64,000 nucleotides of DNA from Sclerotinia nivalis (GCA_029531795.1 JAPEIS010000006.1:248001-312000), one strand, 5' to 3'; shown: positions 32,567 through 45,217, counted from the stretch's first letter. The notes: a model not told the origin generated them from the letters alone. Made by a program: numbers and translations.

Positions 32567-33913
32567 ATGTTTAACCTTATCAACACTATGTTTTCCGGGG
32601 GTAGGAAACGTTCCCTGCACAGAAAACCAATACTAGATGAAAATCGTTACAAGAGCCTATTGTCTAGTCTTGAAAGCGCTCTTAAAATATCCACGATAGA
32701 AAAATTGCCAGCAGAAGTCTGGATTCATATCCTCGACCAATTACCGATTTCATCAGCCGCGGCTGCTTCGATTTGTTCCCCAAATATCAAAGGAAAAATG
32801 AGAGATAGATATTTGAGGCTTCTGGTCACCCAGCCCGATGAGATGATACTCTTCTTGGAGCTTCTGGCTATTGATTTGCCAAATCATGTTGCTTGTGAAG
32901 CTTGCCTCAAACTTCACTGTATGGATAATGCACTATCGTTACAGACCGGCTATAGACCTCCTAAACCTTTTGACACATCGAATATGAAAGAGGCCGATCG
33001 TGTTGTGCTTGAAACCTGGGATCATCTTAACAAAGGCATTATTGACAATCCTCATCGGCTAATGAACGAGAACAATGGGAGCAGGCGTGGCAGACATGCG
33101 AGGAGAGGCCGGCCTCAGCCAGAATGTGACGATCGACGCTACACATATCTTGGATGGGACTTCAATACCGCAATTTGGGAAATGGCAATGAAACGATACA
33201 ATTTAGGACAAGACTATGCCAGCTTGCTTAACATCATGTCAGGTATTACCTCAAATAATAATTATTTATTTTCACTTGAGTGGCAACAACCTCGGGTAGA
33301 TCATACCATAGCTCACGGCTTCATGATTCAACGGGTGCAAAGGATTGCCATTGTGGATGCCATGTTACCTTCTTACCGAAATCGCGTATGCTTTGATATT
33401 TGCCAGCATTGGGATTGGTTTGGCGACGAAAATGGAGCTCATATCAAAAATAGGTGGGAAGATGAGGGAAGAGGATTAAGCGCTGGGGAGAATATTCAAA
33501 TTGAGGGTGATTCTGGACTATGGCGATGCACACAATGCTGGACGGAATTTCAAATCAATGTCGAAAACTCCGATAAGAACATAGTCATGATAATCACGCG
33601 GTGGAAAAATTTGGGGTTGAAGCCAGACAAGCATGACGAGAATTTCAAAAGACATCTAGGGCTCCTGGATCAGACTCAGACTCAGACTCAGGCCCAGACA
33701 CAAAGGCATGACGAACAGGTTTGGGCAAATCCTTCCGAAACTATGATGAAATTTCAGAATGAGGTCACTGGCTTAACAGACCTGTCTCCTTTATCGAAAG
33801 CTTTTACCAACGTAGGCGAGTTAGTATCGTCGCCAAGTTATAGAAGAAAGGTATTTGAAGAACACGAGGAGAAGCGCGATGTCAACTTAGAGATGACTAT
33901 GGAGAAGCTTTAG
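32567..33913 (+). CDS. F-box-like protein
   Basis: Single exon, 448 residues from ATG 32567 (MFNLINTMFSGG). A second Met lies seven codons in. An F-box-like motif IEKLPAEVWIHILDQLPI lies at about residues 44-61; F-box proteins bring substrates to SCF ubiquitin ligases through Skp1. The middle holds possible zinc-binding pairs (CEACLKLHC near 110, and CTQCW near 318). A Gln-Thr repeat (TQTQTQAQTQ) lies near 380. Such LP.E.W/I..IL proteins with poorly conserved rest form large families in filamentous ascomycetes, and their substrates are mostly unknown. The Trp- and Cys-rich part suggests a folded domain that I cannot name. Gene appears intact. Confidence 0.75.
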   Translation: MFNLINTMFSGGRKRSLHRKPILDENRYKSLLSSLESALKISTIEKLPAEVWIHILDQLPISSAAAASICSPNIKGKMRDRYLRLLVTQPDEMILFLELLAIDLPNHVACEACLKLHCMDNALSLQTGYRPPKPFDTSNMKEADRVVLETWDHLNKGIIDNPHRLMNENNGSRRGRHARRGRPQPECDDRRYTYLGWDFNTAIWEMAMKRYNLGQDYASLLNIMSGITSNNNYLFSLEWQQPRVDHTIAHGFMIQRVQRIAIVDAMLPSYRNRVCFDICQHWDWFGDENGAHIKNRWEDEGRGLSAGENIQIEGDSGLWRCTQCWTEFQINVENSDKNIVMIITRWKNLGLKPDKHDENFKRHLGLLDQTQTQTQAQTQRHDEQVWANPSETMMKFQNEVTGLTDLSPLSKAFTNVGELVSSPSYRRKVFEEHEEKRDVNLEMTMEKL

Positions 33914-34121
33914 CGGGGAATATGAAGTTAATGTGATTGAATGGAATTGATTTATTTGTTTTTTTAATTTATGGGATTGAAGGGACCTCGTATAGATTAA
34001 TTAGATAGCTATTTAGGTGATATAGTTCGAAAGAGTTGGGTTCAATTGGTAATGGGAAAAGTATCATTTTATCTATTGTGGCGATCCATCACCGAGATCT
34101 CCCTCATCGATATCATCTAAG

Positions 34122-35739
34122 TTATAATTCCCTTTCAATTCCCGGAGGCCTTTCCCAAGCCCAATGGTGGTGTTGAGCAAGTGACCGAGCCTCAATATTA
34201 ACGCGCATGCGATCTTCAAGAGTCCCGTTGTTCTCGAATACTGTGAACAGCACCATGCCTGTCTCTAGTGCCCACTGATCAGCGAGTATATAAAATGTAT
34301 AGTCTCTAAACACCACTCTGCTTTGCAATGTCATGCCCATTTTTTTGAAATTAGCAGACTCGGCATGGTTCCACATCAAGAGTCGTTCTGGTGATATCGG
34401 ATCTGAAGACTCCAAGAAGGCCGTCGCGACAATAGGCTCATTGTGATACGTCATGGAATATAATGGATGACAGTGGTGCGATAAAACTCGTAATTTAGTC
34501 CATAGTGCATAGTTCCTAGGTGTATTGAGAGATGCTAGGCATAAGTAAAAAGATTTTCTCGACATGGGACAGATATCTTCATGTATATAGAGCAACATAG
34601 ATTTCCATTCCCATGGAAGAAGTGGCGCACGAATTTGATAGTCCTACAGTCGTAAGTTGTGCTCTGAGATGGAACACGCTACGGACGAAATGAATCGCAC
34701 ACCAAAATAACCTAGGCAGCCATGGTATCTAGCAAAACCTGAATGCAAGTCCATTTGACTGTCAAATGAATTAGGGCATTGAAAAGCTTTGAAAGCCGAA
34801 AGATCATTTGACTATCAAATGAATTGAAATAATTGAGGCATGCTTCGAGGCCTAGATATCTCGGAGGAGGTTGATCGGATAATAATAAATAATATAATAA
34901 TAATACTATAATATTATTTATTATAATAGTGGAAGACTTAGTCGTATTTAGCTTAGGAGTGATCGAATATATGAACAATAGAATATTGAAGTCAGAATTA
35001 TATATATATTGAATATTGAATTTTTATCTGCTTATTTTTTCGAAGAATTCTTTGAAGAAGATCTTCGTATTTATAGATTTTAATGAGATTCTACACTATT
35101 CTATGATTATAAATAAGATCGATTTAAATCGAATCTTATAGAATCATTTTATATAATAAAAGGAAATAATAACCAATAGTATTCAATCTGAGAATAAGAA
35201 AATTCTATATGCTTCCATTTCATTCTATTCCATTATAAATCATTCTGATATGATATATGATCGAAATTTTATATAATAATAAAATTTAATAATATGAAAT
35301 CATATTATTAATATATCACGTGATCATATAACTATTGGTTCGGTAAATATTATTAAGTGATTTAATAACTTATTAGGAATTCTCACAAGATAGATACATG
35401 ACTTTGATGTGCGCTTTATCTCGTCCACCGCGATTTGGGTACAATAACATATGAAACGTACATCACGTATCTCCTGTTTGGCCTCAGCCCATTCGACCAT
35501 GAGGGCTCGTCGTTGGTTTAGCTCGTATAATGGGTCAATGTTGCCGGCATTTCGCGGTACCCATCGTTCCTAGAGTATGTTAGGACTGATTTGTCGTTAA
35601 GGTGAATGAAAGAATAGGGAACTCAAACGGTGAGAAAGAACCGCCAGCCTTTGGTCAATTCATCGAGATCTTCTAAGACAGGGGTTTCATCGCTTCTTAT
35701 ACACAGTGGAATTCCTCCAGGCCACGGTGGAAGAGACAT
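34122..35739 (-). CDS. Hypothetical protein, gene with an 818-bp intron
   Basis: Three-exon model: 35739-35629 (MSLPPWPGGIPL...), 35569-35462, 34643-34122. The sum is 741 nt, 246 residues, every junction phase 0. Intron 1 is 59 bp (unusual donor GTTTGA, acceptor CTAG). Intron 2 runs 35461-34644, 818 bp, donor GTACGT, acceptor GTAG, far longer than any other intron in the window and filled with AT-rich sequence. The protein is rich in Trp, Leu and Arg (RWVPRNAGNIDPLYELNQRR, RAPLLPWEWKS). No catalytic motif is visible and I do not recognise the family. It may be a working gene with an insertion in an intron, or one disrupted by it. Confidence 0.55.
34690..35400. other. AT-rich insertion inside the long intron
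   Basis: Very AT-rich block, with TTATTATA-type runs at 34880-34930 and 35260-35320. It contains two copies of the near-palindrome CATTTGACTRTCAAATG (about 34755-34771 and 34806-34822) and a CACGTG E-box-like palindrome near 35320. No ORF. Clean element ends or a target duplication were not found; it could be a small non-autonomous element or decayed repeat. Confidence 0.4.
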
Positions 35740-36059
35740 GTTTGAGTTAAATTAACATACACTTGAAGGAAAGGAATAAAAGACATCTACTGGAGGCATC
35801 GGCTAAGCTTCCTTTGTTGCTTTTATGGCACTCTTCAATGTCGCTACTTAGATTTGATCATGAAACCCTTCAATCTTAGATGCCTAGAAGGACCCACTTT
35901 CCAACTGAACGGCTAGCGGTAGGCTAAGCCTGTAGGGTCAAGTGGGGACGATACCGAGGAAAGAGGACCCGCCAACTGAGGTAATTTCTCAAGGATAATC
36001 GAGAAGGGCTAAGCTTTATACTGAGTTCCATTCCCTCGGGACAGCAATATCTCTAGTTA
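35740..36059. other. Intergenic, no gene seen
   Basis: Spacer between two oppositely oriented hypothetical genes; no motif recognised. Confidence 0.35.
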
Positions 36060-36702
36060 TGGTACGCGTCATAAGGTGTTGAATACCAAAGTTTAATTTG
36101 CTGCAAACACCGTCATATATATAGCACCATTGTATGGCTAGTAGCTCAATGAGTAACTATTTGATAAACACCTGCAGGATTGCACTATCGTCGAAGAAAA
36201 AACAACATGCTTCGAAACATTCCTCTATGCTGTAAGTCACATTATGAATAATCAGACTTTCCTCCTTTCTCTAAACAAAGCATGACTTTTATCTAATTGT
36301 GCTATCAGGATCCTGGATACCGGACTACAGTTACTGACGAGGACGTTTTCAGGACAGATGAACTTGAGGATTTCCTGTATTCAAAGGTATGATATATTGT
36401 TTGATAGTCCATTGCTCGTTTCGTGTTGATTTATTGATCCTCTGTTGTTTAAATTGAGCTAGAGCAAAGAAGAAATTCGGCCCTTGGAACTGGGAACTTG
36501 TTCTTTCCTACTCCCAAAAGACCGACATCACAGATGCCTTCTTCAGGGCACACCTCGGCCCGATGGTTCTCGCTGTATCGCTTGTCTCCGTAAATGTGTT
36601 GGCGAAATCGATCATCCCTTGTTTCTCCCGACCTTGGTCTTTTTCTACAATAATGACTTTCTAGAAGATAAACGACATGGGAGCGAGTCCGAATTTCACT
36701 AA
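36060..36702 (+). CDS. Small hypothetical protein (uncertain model)
   Basis: Four coding blocks join in phase: possibly a bare ATG ending at about 36062 before GTACGC, then 36181-36231 (after CTGCAG, before GTAAGT), 36309-36386 (CAG ... GTATGA) and 36463-36702 (after CTAG). The result is about 124 residues, acidic in the first half (VTDEDVFRTDELEDF) with scattered Cys (CLLQ, CIACLRKC). No family is recognised. The one-codon first exon is weak; the ATG at 36207 does not give a phase that joins. It may be a relic. Confidence 0.35.
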
Positions 36703-37086
36703 ACGAGATAATGTAAACAGTGATCTGGTGAATTCTTTCAGGAAGGTTTTGTGGAAGCGACCGAAGATAATTATATCACTATTTTTCAAAAGATGGAAGA
36801 CGTTAGCCGATTTTGAAACATTGTTGCTGGTCGAGAGAAAGGAAAGACTAGGAAAGATCCATTCAGCCATGGGGAGGAGGCTTCAACTACTACAGTCTAA
36901 GCTCCTAAAAATAATTAAACATCGTGAAGTTACAATCTTCAGATTGAAATTAATCGGAAGCGTTCTAGAGGACTTGGTCTCGCTGCGTATCTTCAAACAA
37001 GAGAAGCCGAGGAAGTTCAATAAATTCGCAGGACAAAAGACGACACACCTGGAGGAAAACAAAGAGCAGGGGAGGAGAGGAAAGGA
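36703..37086 (+). pseudogene. Basic ORF truncated by LINE insertion
   Basis: An open frame (about 36709-37090) rich in Lys/Arg/Leu (KRWKTLADFETLLLVERKER, KLLKIIKHREVTI) lies after the previous gene and may be a further exon of it. LINE copy 2 begins at 37087. In the sequence before insertion, obtained by joining across the 13-bp target duplication, the frame would end at a TAG only a few codons later. No family recognised. Confidence 0.3.
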
Positions 37087-37439
37087 TTGATTGATTGATT
37101 GATTGATTAAATTAACGTCTACACTGAGTCTAAGACTATCTAAGACGGCTAGGAGCTTTATAGGCTTCTAACAAGTAACAAATGAAGAATTGCTGGCCAT
37201 ATTCGGCTGTAGCTAATACAATTTGAGAAGATTGAAGTGGCCTCAATCTACTAATTTTTGAATGGGGAAAGTGAAAACTAATCTTGGAGAACAAAGTCTA
37301 TTTTATAAATACTCTTGTATATAATAAGGAAAATAACAAATGAAATGTGATATAATTCGAAATTGGAACGATTTACCCTACATAGAGGGGTAAATTGACC
37401 AAATTGACCAAATTGACCAAATTGACTCAATTAACCATT

Positions 37440-40400
37440 TTCTCTCAGTTCACCCTCTTTACCTTCGTCTTCTTGTTCTATATTCTCTTGCATCCTAGTT
37501 AGATATTATGATCTGGTGGCTATTTTTGTTTCCTCGATAAATTCAAGAGTTTTAATGATTCCTGTTTTGGTGTGAAATAGGTATTTTATAGTAAGTTGGA
37601 AGGTAGAGTTGTTTTTTTTGAATATTTTTTTTGTTGATTTGTATAACAAACAATTGAGTAGAAGATGATTAGAAGATTCTCTCTTTCTATATCTACAATT
37701 ATCATTTGCTGAGATTCCGAATTGTTGTAGGTAAGATTTGAAATATCCATAATCGATTTTAAGCTGAAACAAAGTACTAATAAAGCTTCTCTTGGTGTTT
37801 TCTGGAATTCCGATCTTTGAGCTAATCTTCCAAGGGTATATTTTCGAATAAATTGAATTAGATGAATAGAGAAGAGTATTCTATTCTTTGGATTTCGTTC
37901 TTTTGATATTCATTCCTAAGGAGGTAAAACTGGTTTCGTTTGATAATGATCTTTGTTTTGTAATTTCTTTTGCTAAAACATCAACCAATTCGTTTCCTTC
38001 AATAAAAATATGCCTTGGAATCCAATTAAGGGAGATTTCCGCTCCTTTTCTAAGAAAAGTTTCTGTAACCTTGATTGCTCTAATTTGGCATATCTAGCTA
38101 GAAGCATTAGAGAGTATTTTCAATCGGTATAATCCGGTTTGATTATCTGAATAGATTTTGAATTTCTCGTTTGGTTGAGCAATAGAACTAGTATATTCGA
38201 TTGTTCTAATGATTCCAAGAAGTTTACTATTATAGACAAGTTGATTCACTTCAATATTTATAATTTCCTGATGTGAAACCTGACTATTCGATAGAATAAT
38301 TGTAATCTCGATACCAATTCCGATTCCGTTCAAAGTGGATGAAATATTAATATATATTGTAATAATGTTTTTGTATTTGTATTTGAATGTAAGGTTATGG
38401 ATAATTGCGGCATTCTCTTTTATTAGCTTGTTGATATTGATTTTGTATAGAGTATTCCTTTTCTAAGAAGGGAAATGAAAGTGATCGATCTTTTCTAGGG
38501 TTAAAGGATCGAAATCTTCTTCGATTGAATTTATGATCTTTTCAAGCTGAATAAGTTTCGATAGTTTCTTTTGAAGGGTTGTTATTGTATTTAGAGTTTT
38601 CTTTTCGGTAACTAGCTTATCCATAATTGTATTGACAGAATGGAAAGACGAGATTTTCAACAATCTGAAAGCATATTGTTTGATTCCAGTGTTTAATCTG
38701 ATCTTCGGAGGGTATAAAGCGGTTTCCATTTCTATTGGCTTTATTGGTGAGGTTTTGAAGATTTTTAGAATCTTATGTAGAGCAAGATTCTGGAGTAATT
38801 GAAGAGTTTTTTTGAACGAGGCTTGATCTTTCCATTAGATGATTGATCCGTAATCAGCTATGCTAGTAATATATGCTATGTAGAGCTGTCTTAGTGCTTT
38901 AGGGCTTAGCTCTTTTTCAGTATTAGCTAATTTGGTCATTCGATAAAATGAAGTTTTAGCTTGAGTTGCTCGAATAGCAATATGCTGTTTGAAGTTGAGG
39001 CCGGGATTGAATCATATTCCTAATTATCTGATCAATGATGAAGGTTGTACAATCTCAGAATTTGGGAGCTTGATTGAAGTATCTTTAATATATTTGGATA
39101 TAAAGAAATGTATTAATTCTGTCTTTGCTAAATCGAATTGGATAGCGTTTTTCTCATCGAGAGTATAAATTTGTTTGGTTGCTTTTTCGAGGGAAAGGAT
39201 GTTCTTTTTCTAGCTTGAAGAATAAATGATTATAGCTATATCATCAATATACAAGAGATATTCAATCGAATTCGATTGAAAGAGATCTCGAATATAGATT
39301 AGGAAAAGGATTGGTGAGATTGGACTTCCTTGAGGGATTCCGGTATTGATTGGTTTAAAAGCTTTGATCTGATTATCAAACGAAAGTTTGAGTAATCTTT
39401 CTTCCAAAAATAACGAGATCCATATAATAAGACTAATTAGAAGATTAAGGTTCTTGTAGATATCTAAGAGTCGATTCTTAGATACATAATCGAAGGCCTC
39501 TTTGACATTTAAGAAAAAAGCTAAGGTTTTCTTTTTGTTTCTTGAATTCCTTTCGATTTCGGTGGTAAGCAGGATTACTATATCGATAGCTGATTTCTTT
39601 TGTCTTTTATTCATTTGGGAATGATGAAGTAATTTTGTTGTTTCAGCAAGGTAGTTAAGCTTTTGAGTTAGTATTCTTTCATTTATCTTGTTTAAATAAT
39701 TCAAAAGAGCAATAACTCTATATGTTTTTGGAATAGAATAATCTAATTTCGAAGGTTTTTTGAGTATAACTCTAGTAACTTGTTTTCAACAAGAAGGATG
39801 ATAACCGAGATTAATCAAATTGCTGAAAAAAGTAAAGAAAGCTTTTGGGATCGCTTTGTAAGCTCGAATAATGATCTTCTGAATAATTCTGTTTGAGCTA
39901 GGAGTCTTTCCTTTGATTTTAGTCGAGCAAGTATTGAAAAGTTCATTTTCAGTGAAATCAGATTATTTTTATTTTTTCGATTGTTTATATCCTTTCCATT
40001 CAGGTGTAGTTGTATATAGGGGGGGAGGGAAAAGGGTAGATCTGAAGGCCGAACATTTTTCTTCGAATAAGTTTTCAAGCTGAGAGGGGCTAGATTGAAT
40101 ATTCGGGATCCTTTCGATTCGAAGATCTTTTGTATATAATATTGCTTTGAAGATCGTTTGAATATCCTTTTTTTCAAGGAATTCATTCCAATGATTCTTT
40201 TTTGCTGTTTTAATAGTTTGAAAATAATGATTCCTTACTGATTAATAGATTTTCTTGAATATATCGTCTTTAGAATATCATTTAGTATTTTTATATACTG
40301 ATGAAAACTGTTTACAAAAGGCTTTCAATTCTGGAGACCACTAAGGTTTTGCTTTTTTGATCGATTTGGATCTAGGTATATTAGCGTTTGCTGAATTGGT

Positions 40401-41340
40401 AATAATTCGAATGAATTTTATTGTAGTTTTATTTAGTATTTATATATACAGGTTTTTGTTAAGAAAAGAATCGAAAGAATCGGATTCTAGAGTAAGGAGA
40501 TTGAGGTATTCGTTCGAGTTGAGGATTATTGATATAGCTATCTCAATTTCGAAGGTTAATACAAATTTGTTCCAATCCACTAGTTTTGTATTGAACTTTG
40601 TTAATGGAGCAATATTCGTAATATAAAATGAAATACCTTTCATTTTAAATAGGATCTCTAAATGATCTGAACCAAGATCAGGAAGAATTTGTTAATCAAT
40701 AATATTGGAGGATATTGTTTCAGTAGTTAATGTAAGATCTAAAACATTTGGATTTGTTATATTAGTTCGATAGAAAGTACTAATCCTTGGTTCATTGAGA
40801 AGGGTAAGGTTTTGGTCTTCGAATTATTCGGCTAATTGATCAGTATTCGAGCTTTTGTTTGAAAAAGGATCCTACCAAGGATAATGAAAGTTGAAGTCCC
40901 CTGTAAGAATAGTATAATGAGAAAGAGGAGTATTGAAAAGGTATCTTTCAATAGTATAACCTTTCTTTTTAGTTTGATTAGTTTCATTATATATATTGAA
41001 TAATTGAATTGTGTGATTTCCTTAAGTGATATCGATAATTTGAATATCTATATCTTTGGGAGAGTTGGGGGTTAGGGCTACTAACGGTTTGAATTCTTTC
41101 GAGATGTAGATCATTGTACGGGGACGAAGGTTCGAAGGATAATTTGGAAGGAGTTAGGAAAAGCTAGAATGAGCAATCGATCTAGTTGAAAAGTAATCTT
41201 TCTTAGAATTTGAAAGGATCTAAGGTTCTTGAATGATTATAAGATCGATATTGAATTTTAAAGCAAATTGAAAAGCACTTTCGATAACTTGAAGGCTCTT
41301 GTTTAGATTGATTTGAAGAATGCAAATATTATTATATAAT
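37440..41340 (-). pseudogene. LINE copy 2 ORF2, broken
   Basis: Endonuclease, reverse transcriptase and RNase H segments are visible between stops, for example the stretches 40186-39815, 39704-39210 and 38729-38463. TGG is kept at 40188-40190, where copy 1 has TAG (10744-10746). TGA stands at about 39787, where copy 1 has TAG. Confidence 0.8.
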
Positions 41341-41379
41341 ATTAATTAGATTTCCGAACAGTTGTTTGATATATTTCGT

Positions 41380-42860
41380 ATACTTTAGAGCTAGTTTTAT
41401 ACTCTCCTTTGCAATTAGCGCATTTGATCACTAAATACTAACAAGATTTGCCTTTAGCTTGACAAATTAAACAAAAATGACCAACTATAGCATGATTATT
41501 GCTACAAAGTCCACAAGCTGGAGGTTTTTTGCAATATAATTCGTTATAGCCGAATCCTTGACATTTATTGCATTGAGAGGAAAGGATAGAAGGATAGAAT
41601 CTTTCAACTCTGATATTAATATCAACGATATATAGTCTTTTTCGAATAGCTAATTCTGCTTCCTTTTATATAGCAAACGCAATCACAATTACTCCTTCTT
41701 GTTGAGTAGCTCTTTTAGAAGCATTAATAAGCTAATAAGGGATACCCATTATAATGAGCCCTGAATTAAAGATTTTAATTTCGTCTTTAATCAAATCTAT
41801 TCCTTTTGAATTAGAGAATTCCTTAATTGGGATTTTGTATATAATCACTTTGTACTATAGTTTGTCGATTTGAAGTCTTTCTGATTCGAGGATACAATTC
41901 CAGACTTCTTTTTTTTCTATAAGGAATTGTATATTGAAAGGGCTATTAGTGATTAGGATAATATTGTTGCTTCTAGTTGTAATAATAACCGAGATAACTG
42001 ATCTGTTGATACTAGCCTTTTTGAAAGCTTCATTGATCTTGTTTTTTGTATATAATGGTATAAAGGAATTGGATTGATGAAGAAGTGGATTGATAAGGAT
42101 TAATCGTTTGCTAGGAATATTATTCTTTTGCTTTACAGACTTTTGTTTTGTAGAGTTCCTTTTGGAAACTACTTTCCATTCCTTTATTGATTTAATAACA
42201 ATAATATAATTTGCTTTATTAATTAATGAAGCGTTTATTGAAGGAATAATTGATTGATTAGGAAGATTGGAAAAATGATTAACTTGATTTTCAATCCTTT
42301 TGGTAGCCTTTTCGAGATGGAAGATTTGTAATATAATAATATTCGAAGTTTTTGTTAATTTTCCTTTTTCGAGGTATTCATGAAATATTTCGATTAGATT
42401 TAGGATCTTCGATTGTTCTTTGGTTTCCTTTTCCAAAGAGGTAGTTAGAATAAAAAGATCTCTAGCTTTTTGGATAACTTCTTTTGGTTTTGTAGAATTA
42501 AATCTTGATTGACTAAATTGCTTAATTCCGGAGTTGATTGATTGTCGACGATATTTGTTATTGATTTTAAAAGGAATCGATCTATCAGGGGATCAGAATG
42601 GATTATCTAAGTTGAGAATATCCAATTGGTTTTGCGAATTGAAAGATTGAATTGGGGTAGGATTCAAGAGATTGGGTGATCTTTGTATTGTGAAGGGGTT
42701 TCTGGATAAAGGGATTGGATCAATGGTGGAGGGGCTGGATATTGGAGAGTTTAGTATTATTATTACTCGTGGGGGAGTAGGTTCAGGAGATGATTTAAGG
42801 GATCCTTTTATTGGAGAGTTTATTATTGGATTTGATAAATCTATTAGAGTTTTATACATT
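41380..42860 (-). pseudogene. LINE copy 2 ORF1, broken
   Basis: Same order as copy 1 ORF1. A TAG at about 41855 replaces the codon that is TGG in copy 3. Zinc-knuckle cysteines near 41400-41570 are still partly present. The ORF1 stop and ORF2 start, which form TAATG in copy 1, read TAATA here, so the ORF2 start codon is lost. Confidence 0.8.
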
Positions 42861-43090
42861 CAAATAAAAAGAAAAGTTGAGGGAAGTTGAAAAAAGTTTT
42901 TATACGAATTTTCGTGTAAGTTTTGTATTTTGAGCGACGACGATAGTATCACAACAACTATTGAATCGATTCATTTAGAAACAATTGGAATGAATTTTGG
43001 GAGTATTTCTTTATTAAATAAAGAGAAGAACTGGTTGTATTTCGAAGAAATTTTGTTCTTCGAAATTTGTTGTGTGTGGAGAGGAAAGGA

Positions 43091-43554
43091 GAAGGCATAG
43101 GGAGAAGTAGAAATAATGATAGAATCAAGGAAGCAGACAACTATGTCATTACTGGGTGTCGTGTTTCTTCCGGATAGATATCTTGCGGTACGTCTGAGCG
43201 GAACGAAATCAGCTGTCTTTTAAAATGGCTAATGAGAGCCATGCAGGCAATATTCAACACGGTGATAATTCCTGGGTGGCCTCAAAGAAATTCCATGTCT
43301 ACTTGGCAGTTGCATTTCCTCCTACGATTGGGTTGTTTGTTTTTTGGCTTCTCTGGCAGAAAAGTACGAAAAAAAAATGCTAAAGTAAAGAGAAGAAAGA
43401 TTCCGAGATCTCGAAGTACAGAGTAAAAAGGCACGAAACCATAACTTCAGAGACGAGGATAACTTTTGGAAAGCAGATTACTTATTGTCTAAAGATATTT
43501 GTGTTTCCCTGACTCCGAATTCCATTTTTCGTGATAGTCGTCATATACCTAACC
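43091..43554. other. Spacer, no gene seen
   Basis: Unique sequence between LINE copy 2 and the F-box-like pseudogene; no supported feature. Confidence 0.35.
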
Positions 43555-44542
43555 CTACCACAAAAAATGGCTATAGAATGTTGTGTTCACCCATCTCAAT
43601 GACGCTGGTCTGTCGACACTCCAGACCCTACTGAAACCGGACTTGCTGGCAAAAATCATTGGCTTAACGTTAAAGTTATCAAGGCAATCCCAAATCCAAC
43701 TCCCATCAAGACATTCATCGCATGCAAAAGTCCCGTCTTCATCCTTAATACCTCCAGCCGACCAATGAGGGCAAAGGCCATTCCAAAATTCGAAAGCATT
43801 GGGATGCGAACGGCCAGCAATCTCAAATGTATGAAGACGGGGTAAAATATTGAGGAATTGCCCAAGTTTAGATATTACAAGGTATTGAAAACATGATGCC
43901 CATCCCATGTACTTTCGGATAGTGTCATTACTATCGGTGTCATCATTGACTCTTCTGTGTGAATAGCCCAGAAAGTCAAAACAGATCTCTTCGACGTTAC
44001 TAGAATATTCTAAACTCTGAACGTTCAGCTATCTCAAATTAACTTGGGAATTGTGTTTGAAAAGGCTCACTTCAAAAATGTAATCTGGTAGCATTTCTGT
44101 TTCTAATTCTTGGTTTTGGAAAATATGTGCGGAAATTCTGTCCTCTAAAGACGGACAAACCCAATTTCCATAGATTCCAGGCCAGCTCAAGATCATGTCA
44201 GTAATTTTACGAAATGATACGAGGTACTCACCCCGGTATTTCCACGTTGACAGTCCGAACAGCATTCCTCGCAATTGGACACATTAGTTTCGTAGAGGGG
44301 TATATGAGTCTGTCGAAAGAGCATTCAATAGGACTAAGTTGAAGTACGGAATTTTCAATCCTGAATGATAAGAACTCAAGGTAAAGATCACGTTCTGGGA
44401 TCAAAGCTCGCTCTAAGGCGTTCATGTATTGAAGGCTGGTGACAATAGAGTAACGAGGGAGAGGATGGTCAGCGTAAAGCTCAAGTGCAAAACCGTAGAT
44501 CTTCTGTCTGAGCTCTAGGGGAAATTTTCTCAATGTAGTCAT
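43555..44542 (-). pseudogene. F-box-like gene with one in-frame TAG
   Basis: Two exons: 44542-44232 (MTTLRKFPLELRQKIYGF...) and 44185-43555; intron 46 bp (GTGAGT...TTGAG). The sum is 942 nt, 313 residues if read through. The start FPLELRQKIYGFALEL matches the LP.ELR..IY F-box-like motif common in filamentous ascomycetes. The later part has Trp-rich segments and a CDECLDGSW motif. One in-frame TAG at 44029-44031 splits an otherwise open frame. It sits 1-2 kb from LINE copies on both sides, and a TGG-to-TAG change of the RIP type is a likely cause (inference). Substrate or role unknown. Confidence 0.65.
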
Positions 44543-45217
44543 GGTGTTTTAAGTATCGAATTGATAATTTGAAGTTGAGGGAGTTGTGATGTCGTGATGA
44601 TTTGAAGAGAAGCCGTTTATAGTAGCTGCGGAGGTGCCCTGAGACATGGATCCGTGAATCTTCTGCAATTAACCGCTTGAAAAGGAAGGTGCCAACGTCC
44701 CAGTGATAATTGTAGGGAAGAGCTACAGGATCTAGAAATTCTCGACTTATTAATTTAAGGAATGGATGATAGTATTTTCAGTCCATAGTTTCTTCGGATA
44801 CATCACAGAAATGCGCTACTGTGCTGAAAAGAAGCGCATCTCGACTGCTTTGATCATAACTGAGGTTGTATTAGCGAGCTAAATGTCCCAAATTAATTTA
44901 TACAATACATGTTGAACGTTCAAAAATCGTCTGTACAATGATGGCTCAATGTTAGAGTGCTATTTGGATTAATCAGAATCAGCCATAGCACGAGAAAAGC
45001 TGTTATTAAACCATCCGCATGCACTTCTACATATTACACTTCGAAAACTGGTGTAGGAAATCCGAGTCCTCCATTGAGGAAGAAACTACAGTGAGCCTTA
45101 ACTATATATGTAAGGAGCTGTGATCTCGGATCAAGTACTCCTACGGCTCGAAAAGTCAAGTGTTGAAAGGTATTCCTGTGAACGTTTTTACGTCACATAT
45201 ATGTTACAAAAAAATTG
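44543..45217. other. Spacer, no gene seen
   Basis: Presumed promoter region of the F-box-like pseudogene and unique flank of LINE copy 3; no further feature. Confidence 0.35.

Larger units (their letters stand above)
37087..43077 (-). mobile_element. Tad-like LINE, copy 2
   Basis: 5,991 bp, same family as 7851-13828, reverse orientation. Its (AATC)n tail is at the left end (37087-37107 as GATT repeats). The 13-bp target duplication is GGAGAGGAAAGGA (37074-37086 and 43078-43090). ORF1 pieces lie at about 42860-41380 and ORF2 at about 41340-37400, with the RT block GIPQGSPISPILF and YIDDIAIII at about 39360-39235 still readable. It has more stops than copy 1, nearly all explained by transitions, so it is more heavily RIPed. 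Confidence 0.92.
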
